From positions 223,815 through 287,814 of the forward strand of contig NZ_JAPDOG010000001.1 in assembly GCF_026013545.1 (NCBI RefSeq): 64,000 bases of DNA, written 5' to 3'. The notes under the pieces were generated by a model. That model made no database searches. It had not been told where the DNA came from and saw nothing but the letters and a program-made list of their open reading frames with translations. Of the stretch, positions 32,823 through 41,353 are shown in pieces (the first letter of the stretch is position 1; each line of letters opens with the position of its first letter). Both the position numbers and the translations under genes were made by a program. This DNA is from Defluviimonas salinarum (GTDB taxonomy: Bacteria > Pseudomonadota > Alphaproteobacteria > Rhodobacterales > Rhodobacteraceae).

Positions 32823-34376
32823 ATGGCTGACAGCAACGATCGTAAGGCACGCGCGGGCGGGCGCGGCGCGCGCAAGGCGCTGCGCTCGGCCCCGGATCTC
32901 GGGATGCTGCCGGCGCTGAAGCGCGGGCTGCCGCTCTGCGAGCCGATGGATCAGGACCAGGTCGAACGGATCGACGACGCCTCGATGGCGATCCTCGAAG
33001 AGGTCGGCGTCATCTTCCGCGACGACATCGCACTTGAGGACTGGAAGCGCGCCGGTGCCGATGTGCGCGGCGAGCGGGTGCATCTCGACCGCGGCCTCGT
33101 GCGGGAGCTGATCTCCTCGATCCCCTCGGACTGGACCTACCGGGCGCGGAACCCCGAGCGCAGCCTGCCGTTCGGCGGCAAGCACTCGATCTTCGTGCCG
33201 ATGACCGGGGCGCCGTTCCTGCGCGACCTCGACGATGTGCGGCGCTGGCCGACGATGGCCGACCTCAACATGTTCCACAAGCTCGCGCATATGTCGCCGG
33301 CGCTGCATTCGACCGCGCATCACATCGTCGAGCCGATGGACATGAAGGTGAGCCACCGCCATCTCCACATCACCTATTCGTCGATGAAGCATTCCGACAA
33401 GACCTTCATGGGCATGACCACCTCGGGCAAGAACGCCGAGGACGTGATGGACATGTGCGAGATACTGTTCGGCCGCGACGTGATGGAGGAGACGCCGGTC
33501 GTCACCGGCAACTGCAACGGCAACTCGCCGCTCGTGTGGGACGAGACGATGCTCTCGGCCATGCGCGCCTTCGTGAAGCGGCGCCAGCCGGTCCTCTGCT
33601 CGCCCTTCGTCCTTGGCGGGGCGAACACGCCCGCCTCGGTCGCGCCGGCCGTCGCCCAGCTCAATGCCGAGGCGCTTTCGGCGCTCGCCTATACGCAGGT
33701 GATCCGCAAGGGCGCGCCGGCGATCTACGGGCACTACCTCTCAACGGTGTCGATGAAGTCGGGCGCCCCGATGGCCGGGACGCCGGAGATCAGCCTCATG
33801 AACTTCATGATCGGCCAGATGGCGCGGTTCTACGGTGTGCCGTGGCGGAGTTCGAACAACCTCGGTGGGGCCAAGTCCTTCGACGCCCAGGCGGGCTATG
33901 AAAGTGCGATGACGATGAACGCGGTCCTGCATGCGGGCTGCAACTACATCTGGCATTCGGCGGGCTGGAACGAGGCCGGGATGCACTGTTCGGTCGCCAA
34001 GTTCGTGGTCGATGCCGAGATGTGCGCGATGGGCTACCGCATGGCCGAGGGGCCGCGCTGGGACGATTTCGACGAAGCCTTGCAGGCGGTGCGCGATGTC
34101 GGTCCCGGCGGCCATTACCTCGGCCATCCGCATACGCTCGAAAACTTTGAGCGCGCCTTCTTCATGCCGAAGCTCTTCGACAACAACTCGATCGAGCAGT
34201 GGCAGGCGGAAGGGTCTGTCGAAATCACCGCAAGGGCGCTCGACTACGCAAAGAAGCTCCTGCGCGACTACGAGGAGCCGAAGCTCGACGCCGGCATCGA
34301 CGAGGCCTTGCGCGACTACATCGCCCGGCGGGAGCGCGAGGTCCCGGCGGAAGATGCGCTCAACACCGAATACTGA
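32823..34376 (+). CDS. Non-pyrrolysine MttB-superfamily methyltransferase
   Basis: A 517-residue TIM-barrel-type protein of the trimethylamine methyltransferase (MttB) family. Archaeal MttB contains pyrrolysine at an amber codon; this frame has no internal TAG, so it belongs to the non-Pyl branch, which includes glycine-betaine and proline-betaine methyltransferases in anaerobes. Such enzymes pass a methyl group to a corrinoid protein; no corrinoid protein or partner methyltransferase is in view. It opens a catabolic cluster for quaternary amines, so a betaine is the likely substrate. ATG 32823 has GGGGGCAG upstream. Confidence 0.82.
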   Translation: MADSNDRKARAGGRGARKALRSAPDLGMLPALKRGLPLCEPMDQDQVERIDDASMAILEEVGVIFRDDIALEDWKRAGADVRGERVHLDRGLVRELISSIPSDWTYRARNPERSLPFGGKHSIFVPMTGAPFLRDLDDVRRWPTMADLNMFHKLAHMSPALHSTAHHIVEPMDMKVSHRHLHITYSSMKHSDKTFMGMTTSGKNAEDVMDMCEILFGRDVMEETPVVTGNCNGNSPLVWDETMLSAMRAFVKRRQPVLCSPFVLGGANTPASVAPAVAQLNAEALSALAYTQVIRKGAPAIYGHYLSTVSMKSGAPMAGTPEISLMNFMIGQMARFYGVPWRSSNNLGGAKSFDAQAGYESAMTMNAVLHAGCNYIWHSAGWNEAGMHCSVAKFVVDAEMCAMGYRMAEGPRWDDFDEALQAVRDVGPGGHYLGHPHTLENFERAFFMPKLFDNNSIEQWQAEGSVEITARALDYAKKLLRDYEEPKLDAGIDEALRDYIARREREVPAEDALNTEY

Positions 34377-34388
34377 CGCTCCCTGACT

Positions 34389-34418
34389 GGCCGTCGCACC
34401 CGCGACGGCCGTTCTTTT
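34389..34418 (+). terminator. Intrinsic terminator or attenuator between mttB-like and hpbD-like genes
   Basis: GGCCGTCGC and GCGACGGCC form a perfect 9-bp stem with loop ACCC, followed by GTTCTTTT. It sits 12 bases after the methyltransferase stop and 10 before the epimerase start, so full termination would cut the cluster; partial read-through or a second promoter is implied. Confidence 0.75.
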
Positions 34419-34428
34419 CGAGGCATCC

Positions 34429-35535
34429 ATGAAGATCTCCGAAATCCACGTCTATCAGCACGACCTGCCGGTTCGGAACGGCCCCTACACGATGGCCAAT
34501 GCCGAGGTCTGGGCGCTCGACACCACGCTCGTGAAGCTCGTGACCGATACCGGGCTTATCGGCTGGGGCGAGACCTGCCCGGTCGGCCCGACCTACCAGC
34601 CGCATCATGCCCTTGGAGCCCGCGCCGCGCTCGCCGAGATGGCGCCGGGCCTGATCGGGGCCGATCCCCTGACGCCCGTCGCGCTCCGCCGCCGGATGGA
34701 CGGGCTATTGAACGGCCACCGCTATGCCAAGGCGGCGATCGACATCGCGGCTTACGACCTCATGGGCAAGCATTACGGCGCCCGCGTCGCCGACCTCCTC
34801 GGCGGCGCGGTGACCGAGCGGGTGCCCTCCTACTACGCGACCGGCGTCGGCGCGCCCGACGACATCGCCCGCATCGCCGCTGAGAAGGTGGCCGAGGGCT
34901 ATCCGAGGCTTCAGGTCAAGATCGGAGGCCGCCCGGTCGAGATCGATATCGAGACCGTGCGCAAGGTCTGGGAGCGCGTCGGCGGCAAGGTCCGGCTCGC
35001 GGTCGACGGCAACCGAGGGCTGACGACGCGGGACGCGCTGAGGCTCAGCCGCGAATGCCCCGACATTCCCTTCATCATGGAGCAGCCCTGCAACACGATC
35101 GAGGAGATCGCGGCGATCCGGGGCCAGCTGCACCACGCCGTCTATATCGACGAGAACGGCGAGGATCTGGCCACCGTGTTGCGTGTCGTGGGGCAGGGGC
35201 TCTGCGACGGGTTCGGGATGAAGGTGACACGGATCGGCGGGCTGTCCGCGATGGCCACCTTCCGCGACATCTGCGAGGCGCGGTCGCTGCCGCATACCTG
35301 CGACGACGCCTGGGGCGGCGACATCATCGCCGCCGCCTGCACCCATATCGGCGCGACCGTCCTGCCGCGGCTGTGCGAGGGCGTCTGGCTCGCGGCACCC
35401 TACATCGAGGGGCACTACGATCCCGCGAATGGCATCCGGATCGAGGGCGGCCATATCCGCCTGCCGGAGGGTCCGGGTCTTGGCATCACCCCCGACGAGA
35501 GCCGCTTCGGTACGCCCGTCGCCAGCTATACGTGA
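34429..35535 (+). CDS. hpbD: 4-hydroxyproline betaine 2-epimerase (enolase superfamily)
   Basis: A 368-residue MR/MLE-type enzyme. Acid-base lysines Lys164 (in LQVKIGG) and Lys265 (in GMKVTRIGG) face each other; metal ligands are Asp193, Glu218 and Asp241. The sequence resembles the characterised HpbD of Pelagibaca bermudensis over its whole length as far as I can recall it, including the N-terminus and the SCDDAWGGD-like region (here TCDDAWGGD). HpbD inverts C2 of trans-4-hydroxy-L-proline betaine and proline betaine, opening catabolism. Neighbours fit: demethylase, oxidase, lyase, ALDH, GntR and a betaine importer. Confidence 0.88.
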   Translation: MKISEIHVYQHDLPVRNGPYTMANAEVWALDTTLVKLVTDTGLIGWGETCPVGPTYQPHHALGARAALAEMAPGLIGADPLTPVALRRRMDGLLNGHRYAKAAIDIAAYDLMGKHYGARVADLLGGAVTERVPSYYATGVGAPDDIARIAAEKVAEGYPRLQVKIGGRPVEIDIETVRKVWERVGGKVRLAVDGNRGLTTRDALRLSRECPDIPFIMEQPCNTIEEIAAIRGQLHHAVYIDENGEDLATVLRVVGQGLCDGFGMKVTRIGGLSAMATFRDICEARSLPHTCDDAWGGDIIAAACTHIGATVLPRLCEGVWLAAPYIEGHYDPANGIRIEGGHIRLPEGPGLGITPDESRFGTPVASYT

Positions 35536-35544
35536 GGATGACCC

Positions 35545-36276
35545 ATGAGATTCAACGGAAGACGCGCGCTCGTGACCGGGGCGGCCGGTGGCATCGGTGC
35601 CGCCATCGTGCGGGCGCTCCGCGCCGAGGGCGCCAAGGTCGCCGTCGCCGACCGCGACGTGTCGGGCGTCGAGGCTGAGGCGCACCTGCCGGGCGACCTC
35701 CTCGATCCCGCCTATGCCGACGCGCTGCCGGAGGCCGCGCGGGCGGCGCTCGGCGGGCTCGACATCGTGGTGAACAATGCGGGCGTCATCACCCGCGGCA
35801 GGGTGACCGAGACGACGGACGCCGACTGGACACTCTCGCTCGGCGTCAATGTGGAGGCCCCGTTCCGCATCGCCCGCGCCGCGATCCCGATCATGGAGGA
35901 AGCGGGGGGCGGTGCGATCGTCAACACCGCCTCCTGCTGGGGGCTGCGTCCCGGCCCGAACCACGCGGTCTATTGCATGACCAAGGCGGCGATCGCGTCC
36001 TTGACGCAATGCATGGGCATGGACCACGCCCATCAGGGCATCCGCATCAACGCGGTCTGCCCGAACGAGGTCAACACGCCGATGCTGCGCACCGGCTTCG
36101 CCAAGCGCGGCTTCGACCCCGATACGGCGGTCGCCGAGCTCGGCAAGACCGTGCCCTTGGGCCGCATCGCCGAGCCCGAGGACATTGCCGACGTGGTCCT
36201 GTTCCTTGCCTCGGACGCGGCGCGCTACATGTGCGGCGCGCTGGTCGAGGTGAACGGCGGGAAGGCCGTGGCATGA
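35545..36276 (+). CDS. Short-chain dehydrogenase/reductase (first of a pair)
   Basis: A 243-residue classical SDR: cofactor motif TGAAGGIG (11-18), NNAG, catalytic Ser in NTAS, and YxxxK at Tyr143-Lys147. It starts nine bases after hpbD and its stop overlaps the start of the second SDR (ATGA), so all three are one transcript. The substrate cannot be read; an alcohol or hydroxyproline-derived intermediate is a guess from context. The acidic residue after strand 2 (ADRD) suggests NAD(H) rather than NADP(H). Confidence 0.88.
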   Translation: MRFNGRRALVTGAAGGIGAAIVRALRAEGAKVAVADRDVSGVEAEAHLPGDLLDPAYADALPEAARAALGGLDIVVNNAGVITRGRVTETTDADWTLSLGVNVEAPFRIARAAIPIMEEAGGGAIVNTASCWGLRPGPNHAVYCMTKAAIASLTQCMGMDHAHQGIRINAVCPNEVNTPMLRTGFAKRGFDPDTAVAELGKTVPLGRIAEPEDIADVVLFLASDAARYMCGALVEVNGGKAVA

Positions 36277-37004
36277 GGTTTCAGGGCAAGGTCGCGCTCG
36301 TCACCGGGGGGCGCAGCGGGATCGGGCAAGCTATCGCCAGGCGGTTGGCTGAGGAGGGCGCGCGGGTCTTCACGGCGCAGCGCGGGCCGGATGCGGAATT
36401 CGAAGGGATCGCAGCGAACTTCGCCGATTCCGCCTGCCCGGCGCGGGTCGTGGGCGAGGTGGTCGAGAGGGCCGGGCGGCTCGACGTGCTGGTCAACAAT
36501 GCCGGTGTGATGCAGGAGGCCAGCGTCGAGGAGATGTCGCTCGCCGACTGGCAGCGCACGCTGGCCGTGAACCTCACCGCACCCTTCCTCATGATCAAGG
36601 CGGCGCTGCCGCATCTGAGGGCGGCCAAGGGCGCCATCGTCAATATCGGCTCGATTGAGGGGCTGGGGTCGAACTCGACGCACGCCGCCTATTGCGCCTC
36701 CAAGGCCGGGTTGCATGGACTGACCCGCGCGGTGGCGGTGGATCATGGGGCCGAGGGCATCCGCTGCAACGCGGTCGCGCCGGGCTGGATCGATACCGAT
36801 CTCAACGTTGATTTCATCGAAAAGATGCCCGACCCCGCTGCCTTCCGCCGCGAGATCGGCCGCATCCATCCGGTCGGCCGCACCGGCCGCCCCGAGGAGG
36901 TCGCGGCCATCGTCGCCTGGCTCGCTTCGGGCGAGGCGGGTTTCGTCACCGGGCAGGTCTGGACCGTCGACGGCGGGCGGATGGCGAAACTGAGTCTGCC
37001 TTGA
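36273..37004 (+). CDS. Short-chain dehydrogenase/reductase (second of a pair)
   Basis: A 243-residue classical SDR with TGGRSGIG (11-18), NNAG, Ser in NIGS and Tyr140-x3-Lys144. It overlaps the preceding SDR by four bases. The strand-2 end reads AQRG, lacking the acidic residue of the first SDR and hinting at NADP(H) preference. Two co-translated SDRs suggest either two successive steps or a hetero-oligomer. Substrate unknown. Confidence 0.88.
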   Translation: MRFQGKVALVTGGRSGIGQAIARRLAEEGARVFTAQRGPDAEFEGIAANFADSACPARVVGEVVERAGRLDVLVNNAGVMQEASVEEMSLADWQRTLAVNLTAPFLMIKAALPHLRAAKGAIVNIGSIEGLGSNSTHAAYCASKAGLHGLTRAVAVDHGAEGIRCNAVAPGWIDTDLNVDFIEKMPDPAAFRREIGRIHPVGRTGRPEEVAAIVAWLASGEAGFVTGQVWTVDGGRMAKLSLP

Positions 37005-37120
37005 TCACCGCTGGCGCTACCCGACTTTCGGTGTCGCTCAGAGGCCACCGTCGGCGGGCATCGCGGGATAGACGGGATCGGATCGGAAGAACCCACTCCG
37101 GGGCCGCCCTACACCCCCAT

Positions 37121-37143
37121 CCCCTCCCCACGAGGGGGAGGGG
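37121..37143. repeat. REP-like palindrome
   Basis: CCCCTCCCC and GGGGAGGGG form a perfect hairpin around ACGAG, within a C-rich then G-rich intergenic stretch. Such C/G-rich palindromes recur between genes in many proteobacterial genomes. It lies between the second SDR and the demethylase-like gene, in a 219-base gap that is the largest inside the plus-strand half of the cluster. No T-run, so it is not a typical terminator. Confidence 0.5.
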
Positions 37144-37223
37144 AGGCGCCCGGCGCCGGCGTGGTGCCTTCCGGTCCGGTCGTGCCCCGGCATCCCGGTC
37201 AACCCTTTCCGCAAGGAACCCTG

Positions 37224-39251
37224 ATGGACCCGCTTCTCGAACCCTACCGGCTTCGCCACCTCACGATCCGCAACCGGATCATCTCGACGGCCCACGCGCC
37301 GAACTTCGTCGAGAACGGCCATCCCCGCGACCGCTACCGGCTCTACCACGAGGAGAAGGCGAAGGGCGGCATCGGCATGACGATGATCGGCGGCTCGACC
37401 AATATCGCGCCCGACAGCCCTTCGGTCTTTGGTCAGCTCTATGCCGGCGATGACAGCATCGTGCCGTGGTTCCGGCGCCTGACCTCTGGCGTGAAGGCGC
37501 AGGGCGCCGCCGTGATGTGCCAGATCACCCATATGGGCCGCCGCACCGCCTGGGACGACGGAAACTGGCTGCCGGTCATCGGCCCCTCGGGACGGCGCGA
37601 GCGGGCGCATCGGGCCTTCCCAAAGGTGATGGAGGCCGAGGACATCGTCCGCGTCACCGGCGACTTCGCCGCCGCCGCGCGGCGCTGCAAGGAGGGCGGC
37701 TTCGACGGGATCGAGATCCTGTCGCATTCGCATCTTCTCGGCCAGTTCCTCTCGCCTTTGGTCAACGACCGCGAGGACCGCTACGGCGGCCCCTTGGAAA
37801 ACCGGCTGCGGCTGACGCTGGAAGCGCTCGGCGCGATCCGCGCCGAGGTCGGGCCGGAGATGATCCTCGGCATCCGCCTGACCGGCGACGAGCTTGCCGA
37901 GGGGGGCCTTTCGGCCGATGACTGCGTCGCCGTCGCGCGGATGCTGGCCGAGGCGGGTGCCGTCGATTTCATCAACGTGCTCGCGGGCGCACCCTATGAC
38001 GATCTCGGCCTCGCCGGCTGGGTGCCGCCGATGGGGATGCCCTCGGCGCCGCATCTGCCGATCGCCGGGCGCATCCGGCAGGCGACCGGCCTGCCGGTCT
38101 TCCACGCGGGCGGTATCGCCGATCTTGCTACCGCCCGCCACGCCGTGGCCGAGGGCCATGTCGATCTCGTCGGCATGACCCGCGCCCATATGGCCGATCC
38201 GCATCTGGTGGCGAAGCTCGCGCGCGGTGACGAGGAGCGGATCCGTCCCTGCGTCGGCCTCGGATACTGCGTCGACCGGGTCAACCAGGGCAAACCCGCG
38301 GTCTGCGGTCACAATGCAGCGACGGGGCGCGAGGCGGTGATGCCGCATGTCATTGCCAAGGCCGATGCGGCCTGCAAGGTCGTCGTGGTCGGCGGCGGGC
38401 CGGGTGGCTTGGAGGCCGCCCGCGTGGCGGCTGCGCGCGGCCACGAGGTGGTGCTCTTCGAGGCCGCCGGCCGGCTCGGCGGTCAGCTCGCGCTCGCCGC
38501 GAAGGGGCGCGTCAGACGGCAGGTCTGGGGCATTGCCGACTGGCTCATCGCCGAGGTCACGCGGCTCGGCGTCGATCTGAGGCTGAACGCCTATGCCGAG
38601 GCCGCTGACGTGCTGGCGGAGGTGCCCGATGCCGTCATCGTCGCCACCGGCGGCTGGCCGGAGCCGCCGGCGATTCCGGGCGGCGATCTCACGGTGTCGA
38701 GCTGGGACGTGCTCTCGGGCGCTGTCCGTCCCTCGGGCGCGGTGCTGATGACCGACGAGGCCGGTGACCACCCCGCCGCCGTCACCGCCGATCACCTTGC
38801 CGAGGCGGGTTGCAAGGTCGAATGGGTGACGCCCGACCGCGCGCCGCTCCACGACCTTGGCCCCACGACCTCTGCGGTGGCGCTCCGGCAACTGGCGAAG
38901 GACGGGGTGCGCTTCACCTGCCTCACCGAGCTTGTCGCCGTCGAGGCCGAGGGGGCGCGGCGGCGGGCGACCTTGCGTCATGTGCTGACCGGCGCCACCG
39001 AAACCCGGATCGTCGATCATGTGGTGGTGGAACAGGGCCTCGTCCCGATGGACGCGCTCTACCACGCGCTGAAGCCGGGCTCGGCCAATCTCGGCCAGCT
39101 CGATCCCGAGGCGCTGATCGCCGGAACCGACCCGTTCCGGCGCCACAATGCCGAGGGTCGCTACCTGCTCGCGCGGATCGGCGACGCGGTGGCCGGGCGC
39201 AACATCCATGCCGCCGTCCTGGACGCGCTCCGGGTCTGCAAGGAGCTTTGA
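37224..39251 (+). CDS. TMADH-type flavoprotein, probable N-methylproline demethylase
   Basis: A 675-residue fusion of an FMN-binding old-yellow-enzyme barrel (1-~340), an iron-sulfur linker and an FAD/NAD-binding part (VVVGGGPGGLEAA near 390). This is the architecture of trimethylamine dehydrogenase, dimethylglycine demethylase DgcA and stachydrine/N-methylproline demethylases. The linker keeps Cys343, Cys349 and Cys361, but the position of the second Cys in the usual CxxCxxC is Leu346, so a normal four-cysteine cluster site is not present. ATG 37224 follows AAGGAA. Its place in the hpbD cluster points to N-demethylation of a proline derivative. Confidence 0.82.
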   Translation: MDPLLEPYRLRHLTIRNRIISTAHAPNFVENGHPRDRYRLYHEEKAKGGIGMTMIGGSTNIAPDSPSVFGQLYAGDDSIVPWFRRLTSGVKAQGAAVMCQITHMGRRTAWDDGNWLPVIGPSGRRERAHRAFPKVMEAEDIVRVTGDFAAAARRCKEGGFDGIEILSHSHLLGQFLSPLVNDREDRYGGPLENRLRLTLEALGAIRAEVGPEMILGIRLTGDELAEGGLSADDCVAVARMLAEAGAVDFINVLAGAPYDDLGLAGWVPPMGMPSAPHLPIAGRIRQATGLPVFHAGGIADLATARHAVAEGHVDLVGMTRAHMADPHLVAKLARGDEERIRPCVGLGYCVDRVNQGKPAVCGHNAATGREAVMPHVIAKADAACKVVVVGGGPGGLEAARVAAARGHEVVLFEAAGRLGGQLALAAKGRVRRQVWGIADWLIAEVTRLGVDLRLNAYAEAADVLAEVPDAVIVATGGWPEPPAIPGGDLTVSSWDVLSGAVRPSGAVLMTDEAGDHPAAVTADHLAEAGCKVEWVTPDRAPLHDLGPTTSAVALRQLAKDGVRFTCLTELVAVEAEGARRRATLRHVLTGATETRIVDHVVVEQGLVPMDALYHALKPGSANLGQLDPEALIAGTDPFRRHNAEGRYLLARIGDAVAGRNIHAAVLDALRVCKEL

Positions 39252-39254
39252 GCC

Positions 39255-40595
39255 TCACTCCTTGCCGGCGCGCCATTCCTTCCAGCGCAGGACCGTGTTG
39301 GCGCCGATTTCCTGGAACGGCCGGGGCGGCAGGCGCTTCGGCCTCGCCTCGGCGGTGAAATGCTCGGTGATCGCGCTCCGGTGCCCGCAAGCGAGTTCCG
39401 CCGCGCCGATGCCGGTCAAGGTGCCGCGCGCGGTACCAAGCCCGTTCTGGACGCAGCCGGAATACACGCCGCTTTCGATCTCGCGCATCACCGCGACGCC
39501 GTTCAGCGTCAGGCAGAGATGGCCGGCCCAGGCGTGTTCCATCCGCAGGCCGGCGAGTTGCGGGAAGCGTTCGTCGAACTTCCGCCGCATGACCTTCGCC
39601 GCGCGGGTCAGGTCGGACTGGCGCGGCACGGTGTTGGGCCTCAGCGTCGCGCAGGTGCGGGTGACGATACGGTTGCCGCCCTGGCCGATGTCGATCCGGC
39701 GGACGGTCGTGCCCATCGGGTCCGAGGGCGTGACACCCCAGCGCGGGCGTCCGCCGAGCCGGTCGAGTGCCGCGCGATCGAGTTCCGGCGTCATCACCGC
39801 GTAGAGGAAAAGCTGCATGAGCCGACCGCGCTCGACGCCGAAGCTTTCGAGATGGCCGTTGACGGTCAGGATCACGCGGGGGGTGCTGATGCTGCCCTTC
39901 GCGGTCCTGACGCGCCAGCCACCGCCTTCGGGCGCGAAGCCCGTGACCGGGCTTTCCTCGAAGACATCGACGCCCCGCGCCGAAAGCCCCGCCGCGAGGC
40001 CGCGGATATAGCCCGCCGGTTGCAGCATCACCGTGCCCGGCGTGTAGAGGCCCGAAAGGTAGTGCCGCGAGCCGGTCAGCTCGTGCATCTGGGCCGGGTC
40101 GAGCATCTCGCTCGTCTCGCCGAGCGAGGCGAGGTGGCCGGCATAGCTGCGGTTATGCGCCTCGGCGGCAGGGCTCGCTGCGCCGTTCACCTTGCCGGCG
40201 GGGTCGAAATAGTTGGGGTCGATCCCGTAATCCTCGACCGCCGCGCGGGCGAAGGCGATGGCCTGGCGGTTGAGGCCGATCATCGCCCGGTCGTCGCCCG
40301 ACCCGGCATAGTCGTCCGAGGCGAGGTCGTGCGGCAGGTCGATCATGAAGCCGGAATTGCGGCCCGCCGCGCCTTCGGCGACCCGGCCCGCCTCGAGGAT
40401 CGCGATCCGCGCGCCGGGTTGCAGCTCGGTCAGACGCCGAGCCGCCGACAGGCCGGCAAAGCCCGCGCCGACGACCACGAAATCGGCGGTGCGGTCGCCG
40501 TCGAGCGGCCGGGGGGCACCTTGTTGGCCAAGGATCGCGTTCCAGGCGGCCGGGCCGAGCTGAACCGGCAGCCGCCGCGCGTGGTACTTGCTCAT
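39255..40595 (-). CDS. FAD-dependent amine/amino-acid oxidoreductase (DAO family)
   Basis: A 446-residue flavoprotein with GAGFAG (43-48) and the DAO-family segment EGAAGRNSGFMID, also seen in gamma-glutamylputrescine oxidases. It begins inside the end of the ProC-like gene (ATGA overlap at 40592-40595) and ends three bases from the convergent demethylase gene. In a hydroxyproline-betaine pathway it could oxidise cis-4-hydroxyproline to the pyrroline carboxylate; a PuuB-like role is the alternative given the PuuC-like ALDH. Last gene of the minus-strand run that starts at the GntR gene. Confidence 0.82.
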   Translation of the reverse strand: MSKYHARRLPVQLGPAAWNAILGQQGAPRPLDGDRTADFVVVGAGFAGLSAARRLTELQPGARIAILEAGRVAEGAAGRNSGFMIDLPHDLASDDYAGSGDDRAMIGLNRQAIAFARAAVEDYGIDPNYFDPAGKVNGAASPAAEAHNRSYAGHLASLGETSEMLDPAQMHELTGSRHYLSGLYTPGTVMLQPAGYIRGLAAGLSARGVDVFEESPVTGFAPEGGGWRVRTAKGSISTPRVILTVNGHLESFGVERGRLMQLFLYAVMTPELDRAALDRLGGRPRWGVTPSDPMGTTVRRIDIGQGGNRIVTRTCATLRPNTVPRQSDLTRAAKVMRRKFDERFPQLAGLRMEHAWAGHLCLTLNGVAVMREIESGVYSGCVQNGLGTARGTLTGIGAAELACGHRSAITEHFTAEARPKRLPPRPFQEIGANTVLRWKEWRAGKE

Positions 40596-41353
40596 GCCTC
40601 GCCCCTGTCGAGGCCGAGCCGCGCGCGGAAGCCGTCGAGGCCCGACCTGAGGTCGGCATTCGCGGGTGCCATCGCCGTACGGAGCGTAGCGTTGAGCCCT
40701 CCCTCGGTCGAGAGGTTGCGCAGGGCTTCGGCCAGCATCCCGCCCTCGGGCCGCTCCGGCAGATAGCCGCGGATCACCGCGCTGACGTATTTTTCCGCCC
40801 GATCGGCATCGCCAGTGAATCCGGCCAGCCAGGTCGCGGTGGTCAGCATCTGTTCCAGAAGCGGCGAGCAGAGCGCGGTTGCGCCGAAATGGGCGTTGAG
40901 CGCGGTCTCGTCGCGGACCGCAAAGACCATGTTTCGCGCGCCGTAAAGCGCCTCGAGCGCGGGCGAGGCGGGATAGACCGGCAGCGGGCAGCCGCCGGTG
41001 GCGATCGGGGGCAGGGGGATGGTGATCGAGATCTCGGTCGCGGGCGCGCAGAGCGCCTTGAGTCGGGCGAGGGCCACGTCGACCATGACCGAGATCACCG
41101 CCTGATCCTCGCGGAAGCGCAGGCCGGGCAGCACCGTCTCCGCAACCCGCGCGAGGAGGCACAGGAAGACGGTGTCCGATCCGGCCACGACCTCCTCGTT
41201 TGAGGCGATCCGGACGCCCGCGACCTCGGTCGCGAGCCGCGCTGCCATGTCGGCATTCCGTTCGGAGACGAGGATCTCGTGCCCCTGACCGGCGAGGCCG
41301 CGCACCATCGCGGCCGCGATCTCGCCGGTACCGATGAAACCGATGCGCGCCAT
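40592..41353 (-). CDS. Pyrroline-5-carboxylate reductase-like protein
   Basis: A 253-residue protein with an N-terminal Rossmann motif GFIGTGEIAAAM (5-16) and the helical end of the P5C-reductase family. The middle differs from biosynthetic ProC, and its setting in a catabolic run suggests another cyclic imine such as a pyrroline carboxylate as substrate. It overlaps both neighbours: its ATG shares a base with the ALDH stop (TGATG), and its stop overlaps the FAD oxidase start. Confidence 0.75.
   Translation of the reverse strand: MARIGFIGTGEIAAAMVRGLAGQGHEILVSERNADMAARLATEVAGVRIASNEEVVAGSDTVFLCLLARVAETVLPGLRFREDQAVISVMVDVALARLKALCAPATEISITIPLPPIATGGCPLPVYPASPALEALYGARNMVFAVRDETALNAHFGATALCSPLLEQMLTTATWLAGFTGDADRAEKYVSAVIRGYLPERPEGGMLAEALRNLSTEGGLNATLRTAMAPANADLRSGLDGFRARLGLDRGEA

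Noticed and set aside
32823-34376. Pyrrolysine in the MttB-like protein
   Set aside because: No in-frame TAG is present in the gene, so it is a non-pyrrolysine member.
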